DNA of 64,000 bases from Salinicoccus kekensis (GTDB lineage: Bacteria; Bacillota; Bacilli; Staphylococcales; Salinicoccaceae), in assembly GCF_900220995.1 (NCBI RefSeq), contig NZ_OBQF01000006.1, positions 154,680 through 218,679 of the forward strand. Direction: 5' to 3'. Position numbers and translations under genes: made by a program. Under the pieces are notes generated by a model, which saw only the letters and a list, made by a program, of their open reading frames with translations, did no database searches and was not told where the DNA came from. Below, one piece after another: positions 35,851-43,915 of the stretch; positions within the stretch are counted from its first letter, which is position 1; each line of letters begins with the position of its first letter.

Positions 35851-35887
35851 AAAATAAAAAGCTCAAGGATATAGAATCCTCAAGCCT
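35851..35887 (-). terminator. Rho-independent terminator of the symporter gene
   Basis: CTTGAGGAT and ATCCTTGAG pair with two G-U pairs and are followed by TTTTTATTTTT on the minus strand. Confidence 0.7.
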
Positions 35888-35895
35888 TTTTAGAT

Positions 35896-37068
35896 TTACG
35901 CTTTGTTGATCCTTTGTTCGACTGCATCGATGATTGCAGAGACCGCACCGTCCCCTGTGATGTTTGCAGCCGTACCAAAGCTGTCCTGTGCCATATACAG
36001 TGCGATCATGAATGCTACAGCCGCCTCATTGAAGCCGAGGTTGACCATGAGCACCCCACTCGCTGCCATGATCGCGCCGCCCGGTACACCCGGGGCCGCA
36101 ATCATCACTACGCCGAGCAGCATGATCGTACCGAGGATCTCAAAGAATCCTGGCATGCTGTACTCGGGCAGGACCGTCATGACAGCGATCGAACAGCTGA
36201 TGATGGTGATTGTGCTTCCGGCAAGGTGGATGTTGGCACACAACGGTACGACAAAGTCCGCAATGCGGTTCCGTATGCCATTCTCCTTGACCTGCTTCAG
36301 CGTCACCGGAATCGTCGCCGCACTGCTCATCGTACCGAGGGCCGTAAAGTAGGCCGGCAGCATCGTCTTGATCAGCGAAAACGGGTTTCTGCCGATCAGT
36401 ATGCCTGCAATCGTATACTGTATGGTGATCCATACCCAGTGCAGCACGACCGCAACAAGCAGCACGACCCCAAAGACTGCAACCGTGTCGAATACCGTGC
36501 CGGTGGCCGCCATTCCGACAAACACACCTGCGATATAGAACGGCAGGATATTGATGATCACTTTCTCGATGACGTACTCCGTGATGACCTTTCCGTCATC
36601 CACCCATTTCCGCATGGTGTCCGTCTTCGTCACCGTAATCACGATGCCGAGCGCGAAAGCCAGCACAAGTGCGGACAGGATGTCCAGTACCGGCGGGATT
36701 TCGAATTCAAAGAACGGCGCGAGACCTTCACCTTCTTCAGGAACTGAACCGCCGCCCGTGACAAGCGGCATGATGAGGACTGCGACAAAATATGCAAGCA
36801 GTCCAGCACCGAGCGTCGATATGTATGCAACACCGAGGGTAGCTCCGACAACTTTACCGGATCCGCCCGTAATACGTGAAATCCCCGATGCGATGAAGAA
36901 CAGGATGATGAATGGAATCGTGAAGAATATCACCGATCCAAGGATCGTCTCCACTGTGATGAAGAGCCTTGCAAGCAACTCCAGGAATGTGCCGCCCACC
37001 GCATAATAAAGCGAGCCGACTGTGATACCGATGACGATGGCGGCAAGCAGTCTGATGATCAATTTCAT
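35896..37068 (-). CDS. Dicarboxylate/amino acid:cation symporter (DAACS, GltP/DctA-like)
   Basis: Sodium or proton symporter of 390 residues. The hairpin and TM7 signatures are present: GTMSSAATIPVTL corresponds to the serine-rich HP1 loop, LCANIHLAGSTI to TM7, and APGVPGGAIMAASGVL to HP2, with the substrate-binding stretch MAQDSFGTAANITGDGA in TM8. This set is typical of glutamate/aspartate or C4-dicarboxylate carriers. ATG at 37068 is seven bases from GGGGGAAG; an upstream in-frame ATG lacks a site. Located beside the GNAT gene but with a separate transcript. Confidence 0.9.
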   Translation of the reverse strand: MKLIIRLLAAIVIGITVGSLYYAVGGTFLELLARLFITVETILGSVIFFTIPFIILFFIASGISRITGGSGKVVGATLGVAYISTLGAGLLAYFVAVLIMPLVTGGGSVPEEGEGLAPFFEFEIPPVLDILSALVLAFALGIVITVTKTDTMRKWVDDGKVITEYVIEKVIINILPFYIAGVFVGMAATGTVFDTVAVFGVVLLVAVVLHWVWITIQYTIAGILIGRNPFSLIKTMLPAYFTALGTMSSAATIPVTLKQVKENGIRNRIADFVVPLCANIHLAGSTITIISCSIAVMTVLPEYSMPGFFEILGTIMLLGVVMIAAPGVPGGAIMAASGVLMVNLGFNEAAVAFMIALYMAQDSFGTAANITGDGAVSAIIDAVEQRINKA

Positions 37069-37162
37069 ATTTTCTTCCCCCTTGTTTGATTTCATATACC
37101 ATTATACATTTATGCAAAGTTAAAATATATAAAAATACAGATATTTATGAAAAGGTTTTCAT

Positions 37163-37681
37163 TCAGGAGTCTTCTTCCTCGAATACTTTTTCATAAGCGA
37201 CATACCAGTCATCCAGATTCTCATCCAGGTTCAGCTTCCCCTTGAATTCAAAATCGTTTTTCTCGAACTGATACTGCATCTTTTCATTTTCAAGCGAGGT
37301 ATCCGTATGGATGCCCTTGATGCCCTTCTCCACCAGCATATCCTCGATCTGTGCCATCATCTTTGCCGAGATCCCCTTCCCCTGGTGAGCCGGGTCCACG
37401 GCCATCCTGTGCAGTGCACGGGAATCTGCACGCGTCAGCTCCCAAGGTATGTCATCATACGGGTATGGATGCTCATCATCCACCACCGCAAAACCTTTGA
37501 CGTGCCCGTCCGTCTCATAGACGTATAGTGTCCGTGTCCTCAAGTCTTCCCTGAATCTCTCAAGATCCGGATAATCCTCGGACCACTGCGTGTTGCCCGA
37601 TTCAATCATGAGCGGTACCACACTCTCTTTTATTTCCATGATTCTCGGCAGGTCCGCCTCCATCGCCTTTCTCAGTCCCAT
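37163..37681 (-). CDS. GNAT N-acetyltransferase
   Basis: Acetyltransferase of 172 residues. The acetyl-CoA-binding motif is RMAVDPAHQGKGISAKMM, followed by HTDTSLENEKMQYQFEKNDF in the C-terminal half. ATG at 37681 is six to eight bases after GGAGTG; the GTG at 37690 lies in that site and is rejected. Substrate not predictable. It is isolated between the symporter gene and a divergent small membrane protein gene. Confidence 0.85.
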   Translation of the reverse strand: MGLRKAMEADLPRIMEIKESVVPLMIESGNTQWSEDYPDLERFREDLRTRTLYVYETDGHVKGFAVVDDEHPYPYDDIPWELTRADSRALHRMAVDPAHQGKGISAKMMAQIEDMLVEKGIKGIHTDTSLENEKMQYQFEKNDFEFKGKLNLDENLDDWYVAYEKVFEEEDS

Positions 37682-37775
37682 CGTGTTCACTCCATGTTTT
37701 CTGATGTCAGTCTACTTTTTTCATTATTCATATTGTATAATGTATTTAACATTTATAACAGAGGGGATTTGTAAA

Positions 37776-38060
37776 ATGTTTAAATTTGATAAAGGCACCG
37801 TTCCTTATCACATCTCGAACCTTGTATTTTATGTGTTCACACTTGCAGTGCTCGGCCTCATATACTATTATGCGTTCCTGCCTCCGATACTCGAAGTGAC
37901 GACGGCGGATTTCTTCGCCAATTTCGGCATCGGGGAGGCTGTGGGCGTATTCTTCTTCCTGGTCGTCATCCTTATACCGCTGCTTGTGTTATTCGGCGCG
38001 GTCTATCACCTGTATAAGCTCATCACCCACGGCAAGGATCGTAAGACAGCTGCGGAATGA
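37776..38060 (+). CDS. Small membrane protein, unknown
   Basis: Protein of 94 residues with two TM helices (about 14-35 and 50-75). The C-terminus is basic (LYKLITHGKDRKTAAE), so the tail probably lies in the cytoplasm. No family recognised. Start ATG follows GAGGGGA (37761-37767). TATAAT-like sequence (GTATAATG) lies about 40 bp upstream. The longer open frame reading back to 37590 is ignored because it passes through the GNAT promoter and lacks a ribosome site. Confidence 0.65.
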   Translation: MFKFDKGTVPYHISNLVFYVFTLAVLGLIYYYAFLPPILEVTTADFFANFGIGEAVGVFFFLVVILIPLLVLFGAVYHLYKLITHGKDRKTAAE

Positions 38061-38078
38061 TATGGGATTTTGAATTGA

Positions 38079-38116
38079 AATGAGGCGGGGACATATGTCT
38101 CCGCCTCATTTTTTTC
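38079..38116. terminator. Bidirectional rho-independent terminator
   Basis: AATGAGGCGGGGACA with near-exact complement and a seven-base T run, between the convergent small membrane gene and queF. Confidence 0.85.
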
Positions 38117-38117
38117 A

Positions 38118-38609
38118 TCATCTGTTGGTGATCGTCTCAGGATTCATATCATGTTCCATCAGCCTGTGATCCGCCATCTTTTCGTATTTCGTCCCGGCCC
38201 TGCCGTAATTGCAGTACGGATCGATGGAAATCCCGCCGCGCGGAGTGAATTTGCCCCATACTTCGATATATCTCGGATCCATCAGCTCGATCAGGTCATC
38301 CATGATCATATTGACGCTGGACTCGTGGAAGCCGCCATGGTTCCTGTAGCTGAAGAGGTAAAGCTTCAGTGATTTCGATTCCACCATCTTTACATCCGGT
38401 ATGTACGAAATGTAAATCGTCGCAAAATCCGGCTGGTTCGTGATCGGGCACAGCGTCGTGAACTCCGGACAGTTGAACTTCACGAAATAATCCCGGTCCG
38501 GGAATTTATTGTCGAACGTCTCAAGCACCTCCGGGTCATAGTCGAACGCATACTTTACGTCCTCGTTGCCGAGCAGCGTCAAATCTTTTGTATTTTCATT
38601 TGTCATCAT
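38118..38609 (-). CDS. queF: NADPH-dependent 7-cyano-7-deazaguanine reductase QueF
   Basis: Reduces preQ0 to preQ1, a four-electron nitrile-to-amine step in queuosine tRNA modification. The type I (single-domain) enzyme has about 163 residues here. The catalytic Cys forms the thioimide in [12 protein letters not shown], and the Asp seven residues later is the proton donor. Binding residues are in [14 protein letters not shown] at 38609 or 38606 both fit AAAGGTGAGGA; the first is used. A preQ1-I riboswitch just upstream makes it feedback-controlled by its own product. The rest of the pathway is encoded a kilobase further on. Confidence 0.92.
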   Translation of the reverse strand: MMTNENTKDLTLLGNEDVKYAFDYDPEVLETFDNKFPDRDYFVKFNCPEFTTLCPITNQPDFATIYISYIPDVKMVESKSLKLYLFSYRNHGGFHESSVNMIMDDLIELMDPRYIEVWGKFTPRGGISIDPYCNYGRAGTKYEKMADHRLMEHDMNPETITNR

Positions 38610-38623
38610 AATCCTCACCTTTC

Positions 38624-38698
38624 AAAATAAAAACCATGTACCTGAGGGCACATGGCGTGTCTCAGTTTTTTATAGAGGGTTGTTTGCTAAGAACCTCT
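38624..38698 (-). ncRNA. PreQ1-I riboswitch with terminator, controlling queF
   Basis: On the minus strand the aptamer 38698-38662 reads AGAGGTTCTTAGC, then the AACAACCCTCT loop and the A-rich TATAAAAAACTGA tail. This matches the class I preQ1 aptamer: P1 AGAGG/CCTCT and the A-minor tail that docks into it. It is followed by an intrinsic terminator (CCATGT hairpin at 38634-38655, T run to 38624). Ligand binding would favour termination. It lies between the DsbA-type gene stop and queF. Confidence 0.9.
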
Positions 38699-38702
38699 TC
38701 AT

Positions 38703-39332
38703 TCAATTGCTTTCCTGCACTTCCTGCAATGCACGTAGATAATCTTCCGTGCGCATTGCTCCCGGCAGTGCATATTCACCGTTGACCACGATGAACGGCA
38801 CACCCTGCACGCCGATATCCTTCGCTTCATTCTGATCGGCATAGATCAAATCCTTGTATAAATCACTTTCAAGCATATCCCTTACCGCTTCCGCCTCAAG
38901 CCCGGCATCTTCCGCAATTTCAAGCAGTACACCGTGGTCCGAGGTATTTCTGCCCGCTTCAAAATATGCGGTGTAGAGCCTCTTCAGCACTGCATCGTCT
39001 TTATTGTCAGCGGCGGCGAACTTGATGAGCCTGTGGGCGTCCATCGTGTTCGAAGGGATGACGCCGTCCATATTGAATGTGATGCCCGCTTCTTTGCCCT
39101 GAACAGCCAGCTGATCGAGCATTTCATCAACTTCAGATCCGGATTTCCCGTACTTTCCGGCAAGTTCCTCCTTCATCGTGAAGTCGGGGGCTGCCGGCGC
39201 CGTCGGGTTCAGCCTGAAGCTCTTATATTCGACTTCAACTTCCGCATCCATTTCCTTCAACGCCCGGTCCAGGTTTGTTTTCCCGATATGACAGTACGGA
39301 CAGGCGATATCGAGCCAGATCAGCAGTTTCAT
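38703..39332 (-). CDS. DsbA-family oxidoreductase, FrnE-like
   Basis: Cytoplasmic thioredoxin-fold protein of 209 residues. The redox motif is C11-P-Y-C14 near the N-terminus (IACPYCHIG), and the cis-Pro loop is VQGVPFIVVNG. The helical insert between them is typical of the FrnE/2-hydroxychromene-2-carboxylate isomerase-like branch, which acts on disulfides in oxidative stress. There is no signal peptide. It sits between queE and the preQ1 riboswitch on the same strand, but its link to queuosine is not evident. Confidence 0.85.
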   Translation of the reverse strand: MKLLIWLDIACPYCHIGKTNLDRALKEMDAEVEVEYKSFRLNPTAPAAPDFTMKEELAGKYGKSGSEVDEMLDQLAVQGKEAGITFNMDGVIPSNTMDAHRLIKFAAADNKDDAVLKRLYTAYFEAGRNTSDHGVLLEIAEDAGLEAEAVRDMLESDLYKDLIYADQNEAKDIGVQGVPFIVVNGEYALPGAMRTEDYLRALQEVQESN

Positions 39333-39347
39333 ATGTCCACCTCCATT

Positions 39348-40067
39348 TTATACGCCCTGCTTATTGCTCCAGAGCAGTGTATGCAACTGCGGCAGCACCC
39401 GCACTTCATTCATCCGCTTGTCGTTCATCGTACGATCCACAAGGTCCTCATAGCGGCTGAGCAGCTTCTCCGTGTGGTTGTCGACACTTTCGCCATCCAG
39501 ATAGGGATTGCCCACCTGAAGATAAAATGCGACATCACGGTACTTCCGGTGCAGATCAGCCGCATATTCGAAATCTGCATCGTCGAATATGACGACTTTC
39601 AAATTATATGATGTGCCGCTCTCATCCAGTTTCGCAAAAATATGTTCCAGCTTACCGTAGTCCGTCACCATGCCGGAACTCGGCGGCTTCGGGCTGATCG
39701 TCACATCGTCGATCATCTGCAGCCAGTCCTGATACATCGTGCCCTGGGTCTCCACCGCAAGCCTGATGTTTTTCGACTTTGCCTTTTCCACGAAATCACT
39801 CAGGTTTTTAAGGAGCAGCGGATTGCCTCCGGAAATCGTCACATGGCTGTAATTGTCTTTCGCCAGTGCATCGAGGGATGCGAATATATCTTCTGCGGTC
39901 ATCATTCGGATGTTTTCCTTCTGACTGCCGTCCCATGTGAATTTGGAATCACACCAGCTGCACTGGTAATCACAGCCGGCGGTTCTCACAAACATCGTCT
40001 TCTGTCCGATGACGGCACCTTCACCTTGGAACGTCGGCCCGAAAATTTCCAATACGGGTATTTTCAT
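39348..40067 (-). CDS. queE: 7-carboxy-7-deazaguanine synthase QueE
   Basis: Radical SAM enzyme of 239 residues that contracts 6-carboxytetrahydropterin to 7-carboxy-7-deazaguanine. The cluster motif is C-x3-C-x2-C in GCDYQCSWCDSKF. SGGNPLL is the SAM-binding GGE-like motif. The opening EIFGPTFQGEG is typical. ATG at 40067 is six bases after GGGGAG, overlapping the queD stop; ATG 40070 is also possible. Forms the queC-queD-queE unit together with the preceding genes and feeds queF. Confidence 0.92.
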   Translation of the reverse strand: MKIPVLEIFGPTFQGEGAVIGQKTMFVRTAGCDYQCSWCDSKFTWDGSQKENIRMMTAEDIFASLDALAKDNYSHVTISGGNPLLLKNLSDFVEKAKSKNIRLAVETQGTMYQDWLQMIDDVTISPKPPSSGMVTDYGKLEHIFAKLDESGTSYNLKVVIFDDADFEYAADLHRKYRDVAFYLQVGNPYLDGESVDNHTEKLLSRYEDLVDRTMNDKRMNEVRVLPQLHTLLWSNKQGV

Positions 40068-40486
40068 CATTTTCTCCCCTTCGGACGGTAGACGACATAA
40101 CTTGTCGGTGTTTCCTTCAGTATGATCTGTAGGCATTCCAGTTTGTTCGGCTGTTCTGCCGTAATATATTCGTCCACCATATCATAGATCACTTTTGCCA
40201 GCGTCTCCGAAGTCGGCGGTATATCCCTGAACGCTTCATGGTCGTTCAATAGCCTGTGATCGAAGGCATCCATGATCAGTTTCTTCAGCGCGGAAAAATT
40301 AACGAGAAAGCCGAGGTCATCGAGCACATCACCTGCGATGGTGATGTTTACGTGGTATGTATGGCCGTGTACACGTTCACATTTGCCTGCACGCGCATCC
40401 GGTATATGATGCGCCGCAGAAAAGTTCAGATCTTTATTCAGTTCATATTCATAATCATGATCCGGGATTGGATAAAACACCGTCAT
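40067..40486 (-). CDS. queD: 6-carboxy-5,6,7,8-tetrahydropterin synthase QueD
   Basis: Converts dihydroneopterin triphosphate to 6-carboxytetrahydropterin; 139 residues. The zinc-binding histidines are in FSAAHHIPD and VHGHTYHV, and the catalytic Cys is in GKCERVHGH. The zinc site needs a first His in AAHH plus two in HGH. The queD start is inside queC (32-bp overlap), and its end touches queE. Transcribed in the order queC, queD, queE. Structural subfamily is PTPS-like. Confidence 0.92.
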   Translation of the reverse strand: MTVFYPIPDHDYEYELNKDLNFSAAHHIPDARAGKCERVHGHTYHVNITIAGDVLDDLGFLVNFSALKKLIMDAFDHRLLNDHEAFRDIPPTSETLAKVIYDMVDEYITAEQPNKLECLQIILKETPTSYVVYRPKGRK

Positions 40487-41129
40487 TTCCCCTTTCTTTC
40501 AAATACGCTTCAAGGCCTGCATTTCTGAGTTCACAGGCCGGGCATGTGCCGCAGCCGTCGCCGGGCACACCTTCGTAGCATGTGAGCGTATTTTCCCTTA
40601 TGTATTCAAGCTTGCCGAGCCCGTCGGCAAGCGCCCATGTCTCCTTCTTATCGAGCCACATCAGCGGCGTCTCGATTTCAAAATCAGCATCCATCGCGAG
40701 GTTTGCGGTCAGGTTCATCGACTGGATGAAATTGTTGCGGCAGTCCGGATATCCGCTGAAGTCCGTCTGTGATACACCGGTGATGATCACCCCCGCCTTG
40801 ATCTGATAGGCGAGCGCCGAGGCGAATGATAAGAAGATCATGTTCCGGGCAGGCACGAAAGTGTTCGGCATGCCGCCATCCTCGTCTATCTGCATATCGT
40901 GGGTGAGCGCATTCGGGGCGAGCTGTGAAAGCAGGTCCATGTCGAGGACATGGTGCTTCAGACCATGCTCGTCTGCGATTTTGCGTGCCACATCGATTTC
41001 AAGTGCGTGCCGCTGGCCGTACATGAAAGTGACCAGTTCGACTTCATCATATTTTTTGAGCGCGTGGAACATGCATGTGGTGGAATCCTGGCCGCCTGAG
41101 AAGACGACCAGCGCTTTTTTTCGATTCAT
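40455..41129 (-). CDS. queC: 7-cyano-7-deazaguanine synthase QueC
   Basis: ATP-dependent enzyme of 224 residues that converts the carboxylate to the nitrile preQ0. The PP-loop is [10 protein letters not shown] at the N-terminus. The four zinc-binding cysteines lie in [20 protein letters not shown]. It is first in the queCDE operon, overlapping queD by 32 bp. I looked for a preQ1 aptamer upstream and saw none, unlike queF. The intervening small gene upstream is divergent. Confidence 0.92.
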   Translation of the reverse strand: MNRKKALVVFSGGQDSTTCMFHALKKYDEVELVTFMYGQRHALEIDVARKIADEHGLKHHVLDMDLLSQLAPNALTHDMQIDEDGGMPNTFVPARNMIFLSFASALAYQIKAGVIITGVSQTDFSGYPDCRNNFIQSMNLTANLAMDADFEIETPLMWLDKKETWALADGLGKLEYIRENTLTCYEGVPGDGCGTCPACELRNAGLEAYLKERGNDGVLSNPGS

Positions 41130-41243
41130 GGTTCATCCGTCCTTATAAATTCTTCAATTATTAAATTTTAACAGTTTCCGCCAAATTTCGCCATCCGGCG
41201 GGCTGGTGAATTTCGAGAACTTTCCCCGAAATATACTTTTATA

Positions 41244-41273
41244 TTGCCCCGCCTCCGCAGACCTCTATATAAT
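41244..41273 (+). promoter_or_regulatory. Sigma-A-type promoter
   Basis: TTGCCC, 18 bases, then a perfect TATAAT, 25 bp before the small gene at 41298. Confidence 0.55.
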
Positions 41274-41297
41274 TGATGCCAGAGGAGTGAGTTTAAA

Positions 41298-41519
41298 ATG
41301 AGGAAAATAGCGAAATTCGCCAGGGCGGAAGGCTTTAAAGTATTCGCGAGCACCTCCCTTGCGACGATATCGAAAGACGGTGCGAAGTTCCGGATCAGCA
41401 GGCAGGCCGGGGACCGTTTCAAATTGAGCGAATCCAAAAACAGCAGAATCCAGGTCGAATCCACTTACCATGCAAGCGAAGAGGAAGTGATCGAAGAGAT
41501 CAGGCGGATGATCTCCTGA
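41298..41519 (+). CDS. Small basic protein, unknown
   Basis: Predicted 73-residue basic protein. The N-terminal half is rich in K, R, A and F (RKIAKFARAEGFKVFAST); the C-terminal YHASEEEVIEEIRRM is acidic and probably helical. No family recognised. A clean ribosome site (AGAGGAGTGA, 41281-41290) and an upstream promoter support it. It is divergent from queC. The protein may bind a nucleic acid by its basic half, but that is a guess. Confidence 0.65.
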   Translation: MRKIAKFARAEGFKVFASTSLATISKDGAKFRISRQAGDRFKLSESKNSRIQVESTYHASEEEVIEEIRRMIS

Positions 41520-41724
41520 ATGAGGGTTTTATTTATGACAAAAAATATACAATCCCTGCCCAGTACTTGAAATTTTATTCGAAAACGGTTATATTCATAT
41601 ATTGTGAGAAATAGTATCAAGATGGTATCAATTTTATTTTAAAAATGAATAACCTTTGGCACCATTGCGATTGCTATGACTATCAGGTATATCCTGCAAA
41701 TATAATTGATAGGTGGAATTGACA

Positions 41725-42711
41725 ATGGAATATCGTGTATTACTTTACTACTATTATACCGACATCGCCGATCCGGAAGGATTGAGCAAAGAGCATCTGC
41801 GGATCTGTAAAGACATGAACTTGAAAGGCCGCATACTGCTTGCACATGAAGGCATCAACGGCACAGTCTCGGGGACGGTGGAGGACACCAACAAATACAA
41901 GAACTACATGGAGAAGCACCCTTTGTTCAAAGGGATCGTCTTCAAAGTGGATGAAGCGGAAGGGCATGCGTTCAAAAAGATGCATGTGAGACCGCGTCCG
42001 GAACTTGTGAACCTGAGCCTCGAAGACGATGTAGATCCGCGTGAAGTCACCGGTGAGTATTTATCCCCGGCTGAATTCTACGAGGAGATGCAGAAGGAAG
42101 ACACCGTCGTACTCGATGTGCGGAACACATATGAATATGATGTCGGCCACTTCAGGGGCGCAATCCGCCCTGAAGTCGAGACGTTCAGGGACACGCCTGA
42201 ATGGGTGCGTGAAAACCGCGAACTGTTCGAAGGCAAAAAGGTGCTGACATACTGCACCGGCGGCATCCGTTGTGAGAAATTCACGGGATGGCTGAAGCGT
42301 GAGGGCTTTGAAGATGTGGGCCAGCTGCACGGCGGCGTCGCATCGTACGCAAAAGATCCGGAGACCAAAGGCCAGCTTTGGGACGGCATGATGTATGTCT
42401 TCGATGAAAGGCTGACGGTGCCGATCAACCAGGTCGAACACACCGTTGTCGGACGGGACCACTATGACGATACACCGTGTGAGCGGTACATCAACTGCGC
42501 GAACCCGGAATGCAACGCCCAGATCATCGCCTCGGAAGAAAACCAGGCATATCATTTAGGCGGATGCTCACTCGAATGCGCCGAGCACGCACGCAACCGC
42601 TACATCATCGATGAGGAACTCTCCAGGGAATTTGTGGAGGCACGCCTTGAAGAATTGAGGAACTCCGACTTTGCCGAATTCGAAATGATCGGCGATGCCA
42701 GAGGAAAATAA
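41725..42711 (+). CDS. trhO: tRNA uridine(34) hydroxylase TrhO (rhodanese domain)
   Basis: Oxygen-dependent hydroxylase of 328 residues that makes 5-hydroxyuridine at tRNA position 34. Domains: an N-terminal acylphosphatase-like UPF0176 region ([13 protein letters not shown]), the rhodanese domain with active Cys C177 in [11 protein letters not shown], and a C-terminal Cys-rich zinc-like region ([13 protein letters not shown] and [12 protein letters not shown]). ATG at 41725 is eight bases from AGGTGG; the GTG at 41713 lies inside it. Ends before the dyad array. Confidence 0.92.
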   Translation: MEYRVLLYYYYTDIADPEGLSKEHLRICKDMNLKGRILLAHEGINGTVSGTVEDTNKYKNYMEKHPLFKGIVFKVDEAEGHAFKKMHVRPRPELVNLSLEDDVDPREVTGEYLSPAEFYEEMQKEDTVVLDVRNTYEYDVGHFRGAIRPEVETFRDTPEWVRENRELFEGKKVLTYCTGGIRCEKFTGWLKREGFEDVGQLHGGVASYAKDPETKGQLWDGMMYVFDERLTVPINQVEHTVVGRDHYDDTPCERYINCANPECNAQIIASEENQAYHLGGCSLECAEHARNRYIIDEELSREFVEARLEELRNSDFAEFEMIGDARGK

Positions 42712-42716
42712 AGACC

Positions 42717-42739
42717 AAGAGCCCGCGCGGCTCTTTTTT
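42717..42739 (+). terminator. Rho-independent terminator of trhO
   Basis: AGAGCC-CGCGC-GGCTCT stem followed by seven T. It lies to the left of the 52-bp array. Confidence 0.8.
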
Positions 42740-42781
42740 TATGGGATTTTTCTGACTGACGTGTGATTTGGCCTGATTTTT

Positions 42782-43022
42782 GCAACCTTGACTGGTTTGT
42801 GCTGCTTAAGTTGCGGATTCAGGCATGCTTTTCGTAACCCTGCGGTGATTTCCCGACCAACGTTGCGGATCTTGGCCTGATTTTCGCAACCTTGGTTAGT
42901 TTGTGCTGCTTAAGTTGCGGATTCAGGCATGCTTTTCGCAACCTTGATTGGTTTCTGCAATCTAAGTTGCGCTTCCAGACCCGTTTTTCGCAACCTTGAG
43001 ACCCTTTCCCGGCCAACGTTGC
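42782..43022. repeat. Array of five interrupted palindromes, exact 52-bp period
   Basis: Each unit has left arm GCAAC (start 42782, 42834 [as GTAAC], 42886, 42938, 42990) and right arm GTTGC (end 42814, 42866, 42918, 42970, 43022), spanning 33 bp with 23 bp between arms and 19 bp between units. Arms are extended to GCAACCTT/AAGTTGC in several units. Units 1 and 3 are near-identical, and units 2 and 5 share the TTTCCCG-CCAACG interior. It lies between the trhO and tatC terminators, and no credible coding frame spans it. It fills most of the 355-bp gap between these genes. Confidence 0.9.
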
Positions 43023-43040
43023 GAATCCTAAATATACAAA

Positions 43041-43067
43041 ATAAAAAGATCCCCAAAAGGGGATCTT
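43041..43067 (-). terminator. Rho-independent terminator of tatC
   Basis: AAGATCCCC-AAAA-GGGGATCTT stem, followed in the minus direction by TTTTTAT. It lies to the right of the 52-bp array and touches the tatC stop. Confidence 0.8.
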
Positions 43068-43882
43068 CACTGTTCCATCTGCGCCTCGCGCCGCTTCTGC
43101 CGCCTTTCTTTGATCTTGACGATGTAGATGCTGATCTCGTAAAGGACGATCATCGGCGACACCGTGATCATATGCGTAAAGAAGTCCGGCGGTGCAATCA
43201 GTGCGGTGATGACGAGCAGCGCAAAATATACATACAGCCGCACGTTTTTCATGATGTCCGAATCCAGCAGTTCGATATGATGCAGGAACAGCACGATGAC
43301 AGGCAGCTGGAATATCAGCGCAAAAGGCATCGTCGTCATCAGCAGGAATGACATATACTCATCCGCCGTCACCAGCACATCGAAGTTCTGCTGCCCCATC
43401 TGGATGAGGAAGTAGTAGCTGACCGGATGCACCACGAAGTAGCCGAATGCAATCCCGAGTAAAAATAAACCCATCATGATCGGAAAATACGACTTGATGA
43501 ATTTTGTCTCCTGATCCACAAGTCCCGGCCGCATGAACTGCCATAAGTAGTAGCAGATGAACGGCAGGCTCAGGCCGATACCGAGGGAGCCTGCGGTCCT
43601 TAAGTAAAACCGGATGACTTCAAACGGCCCCCTGACGATCAGGTCGTGTCCTTTAGTCAAATACGGGAACCAGAATTGTATCGTCAAAAATATGAGTGTG
43701 AAAAAGATGACGAATACGACGATCGACTTGATCAGCACACTCCTCAAATCGTCGAGATGTTCGACCAGTGTCGCATCCGGTTCATCGGGCGTCACCCGGC
43801 GGCGTCTTTTAGTGTTTGAAATACCTTCGTCCGTAATCTGCTGCAGTGTCTGTTTACGTTCATTTTTATCCTCTTCACCCAC
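43067..43882 (-). CDS. tatC: Sec-independent protein translocase TatC
   Basis: Six-TM membrane core of the twin-arginine export pathway, 271 residues. Signature stretches: TLVEHLDDLRSVLIKS before TM1 and the conserved RPGLVDQETKFI loop, which lines the site that reads the twin-arginine signal. An N-terminal 40-residue charged extension (1-40) precedes the family core. GTG start at 43882, six bases from GAGGTGA. No tatA lies beside it here, though tatA is normally adjacent. Its terminator abuts the dyad array. Confidence 0.9.
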   Translation of the reverse strand: MGEEDKNERKQTLQQITDEGISNTKRRRRVTPDEPDATLVEHLDDLRSVLIKSIVVFVIFFTLIFLTIQFWFPYLTKGHDLIVRGPFEVIRFYLRTAGSLGIGLSLPFICYYLWQFMRPGLVDQETKFIKSYFPIMMGLFLLGIAFGYFVVHPVSYYFLIQMGQQNFDVLVTADEYMSFLLMTTMPFALIFQLPVIVLFLHHIELLDSDIMKNVRLYVYFALLVITALIAPPDFFTHMITVSPMIVLYEISIYIVKIKERRQKRREAQMEQ

Positions 43883-43915
43883 ACATACTCACCTCAGTCC
43901 GGACGCGGGAGGATG

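Noticed and set aside
35914..36747. 277-codon open frame on the plus strand opposite the symporter gene
   Set aside because: It is rich in H, R and D as expected from the reverse of a membrane-protein gene, has no ribosome site, and the opposite frame is a clear DAACS carrier.
41130..41297. PreQ1 riboswitch upstream of queC
   Set aside because: The AGAGGTCTGCGG stretch on the minus strand resembles the first stem but the loop and A-rich tail of the aptamer are missing.
42782..43022. CRISPR array
   Set aside because: The repeat interiors and spacers both vary by degrees, spacers are 19 bp and partly repeated (units 1 and 3), and no cas genes are present.
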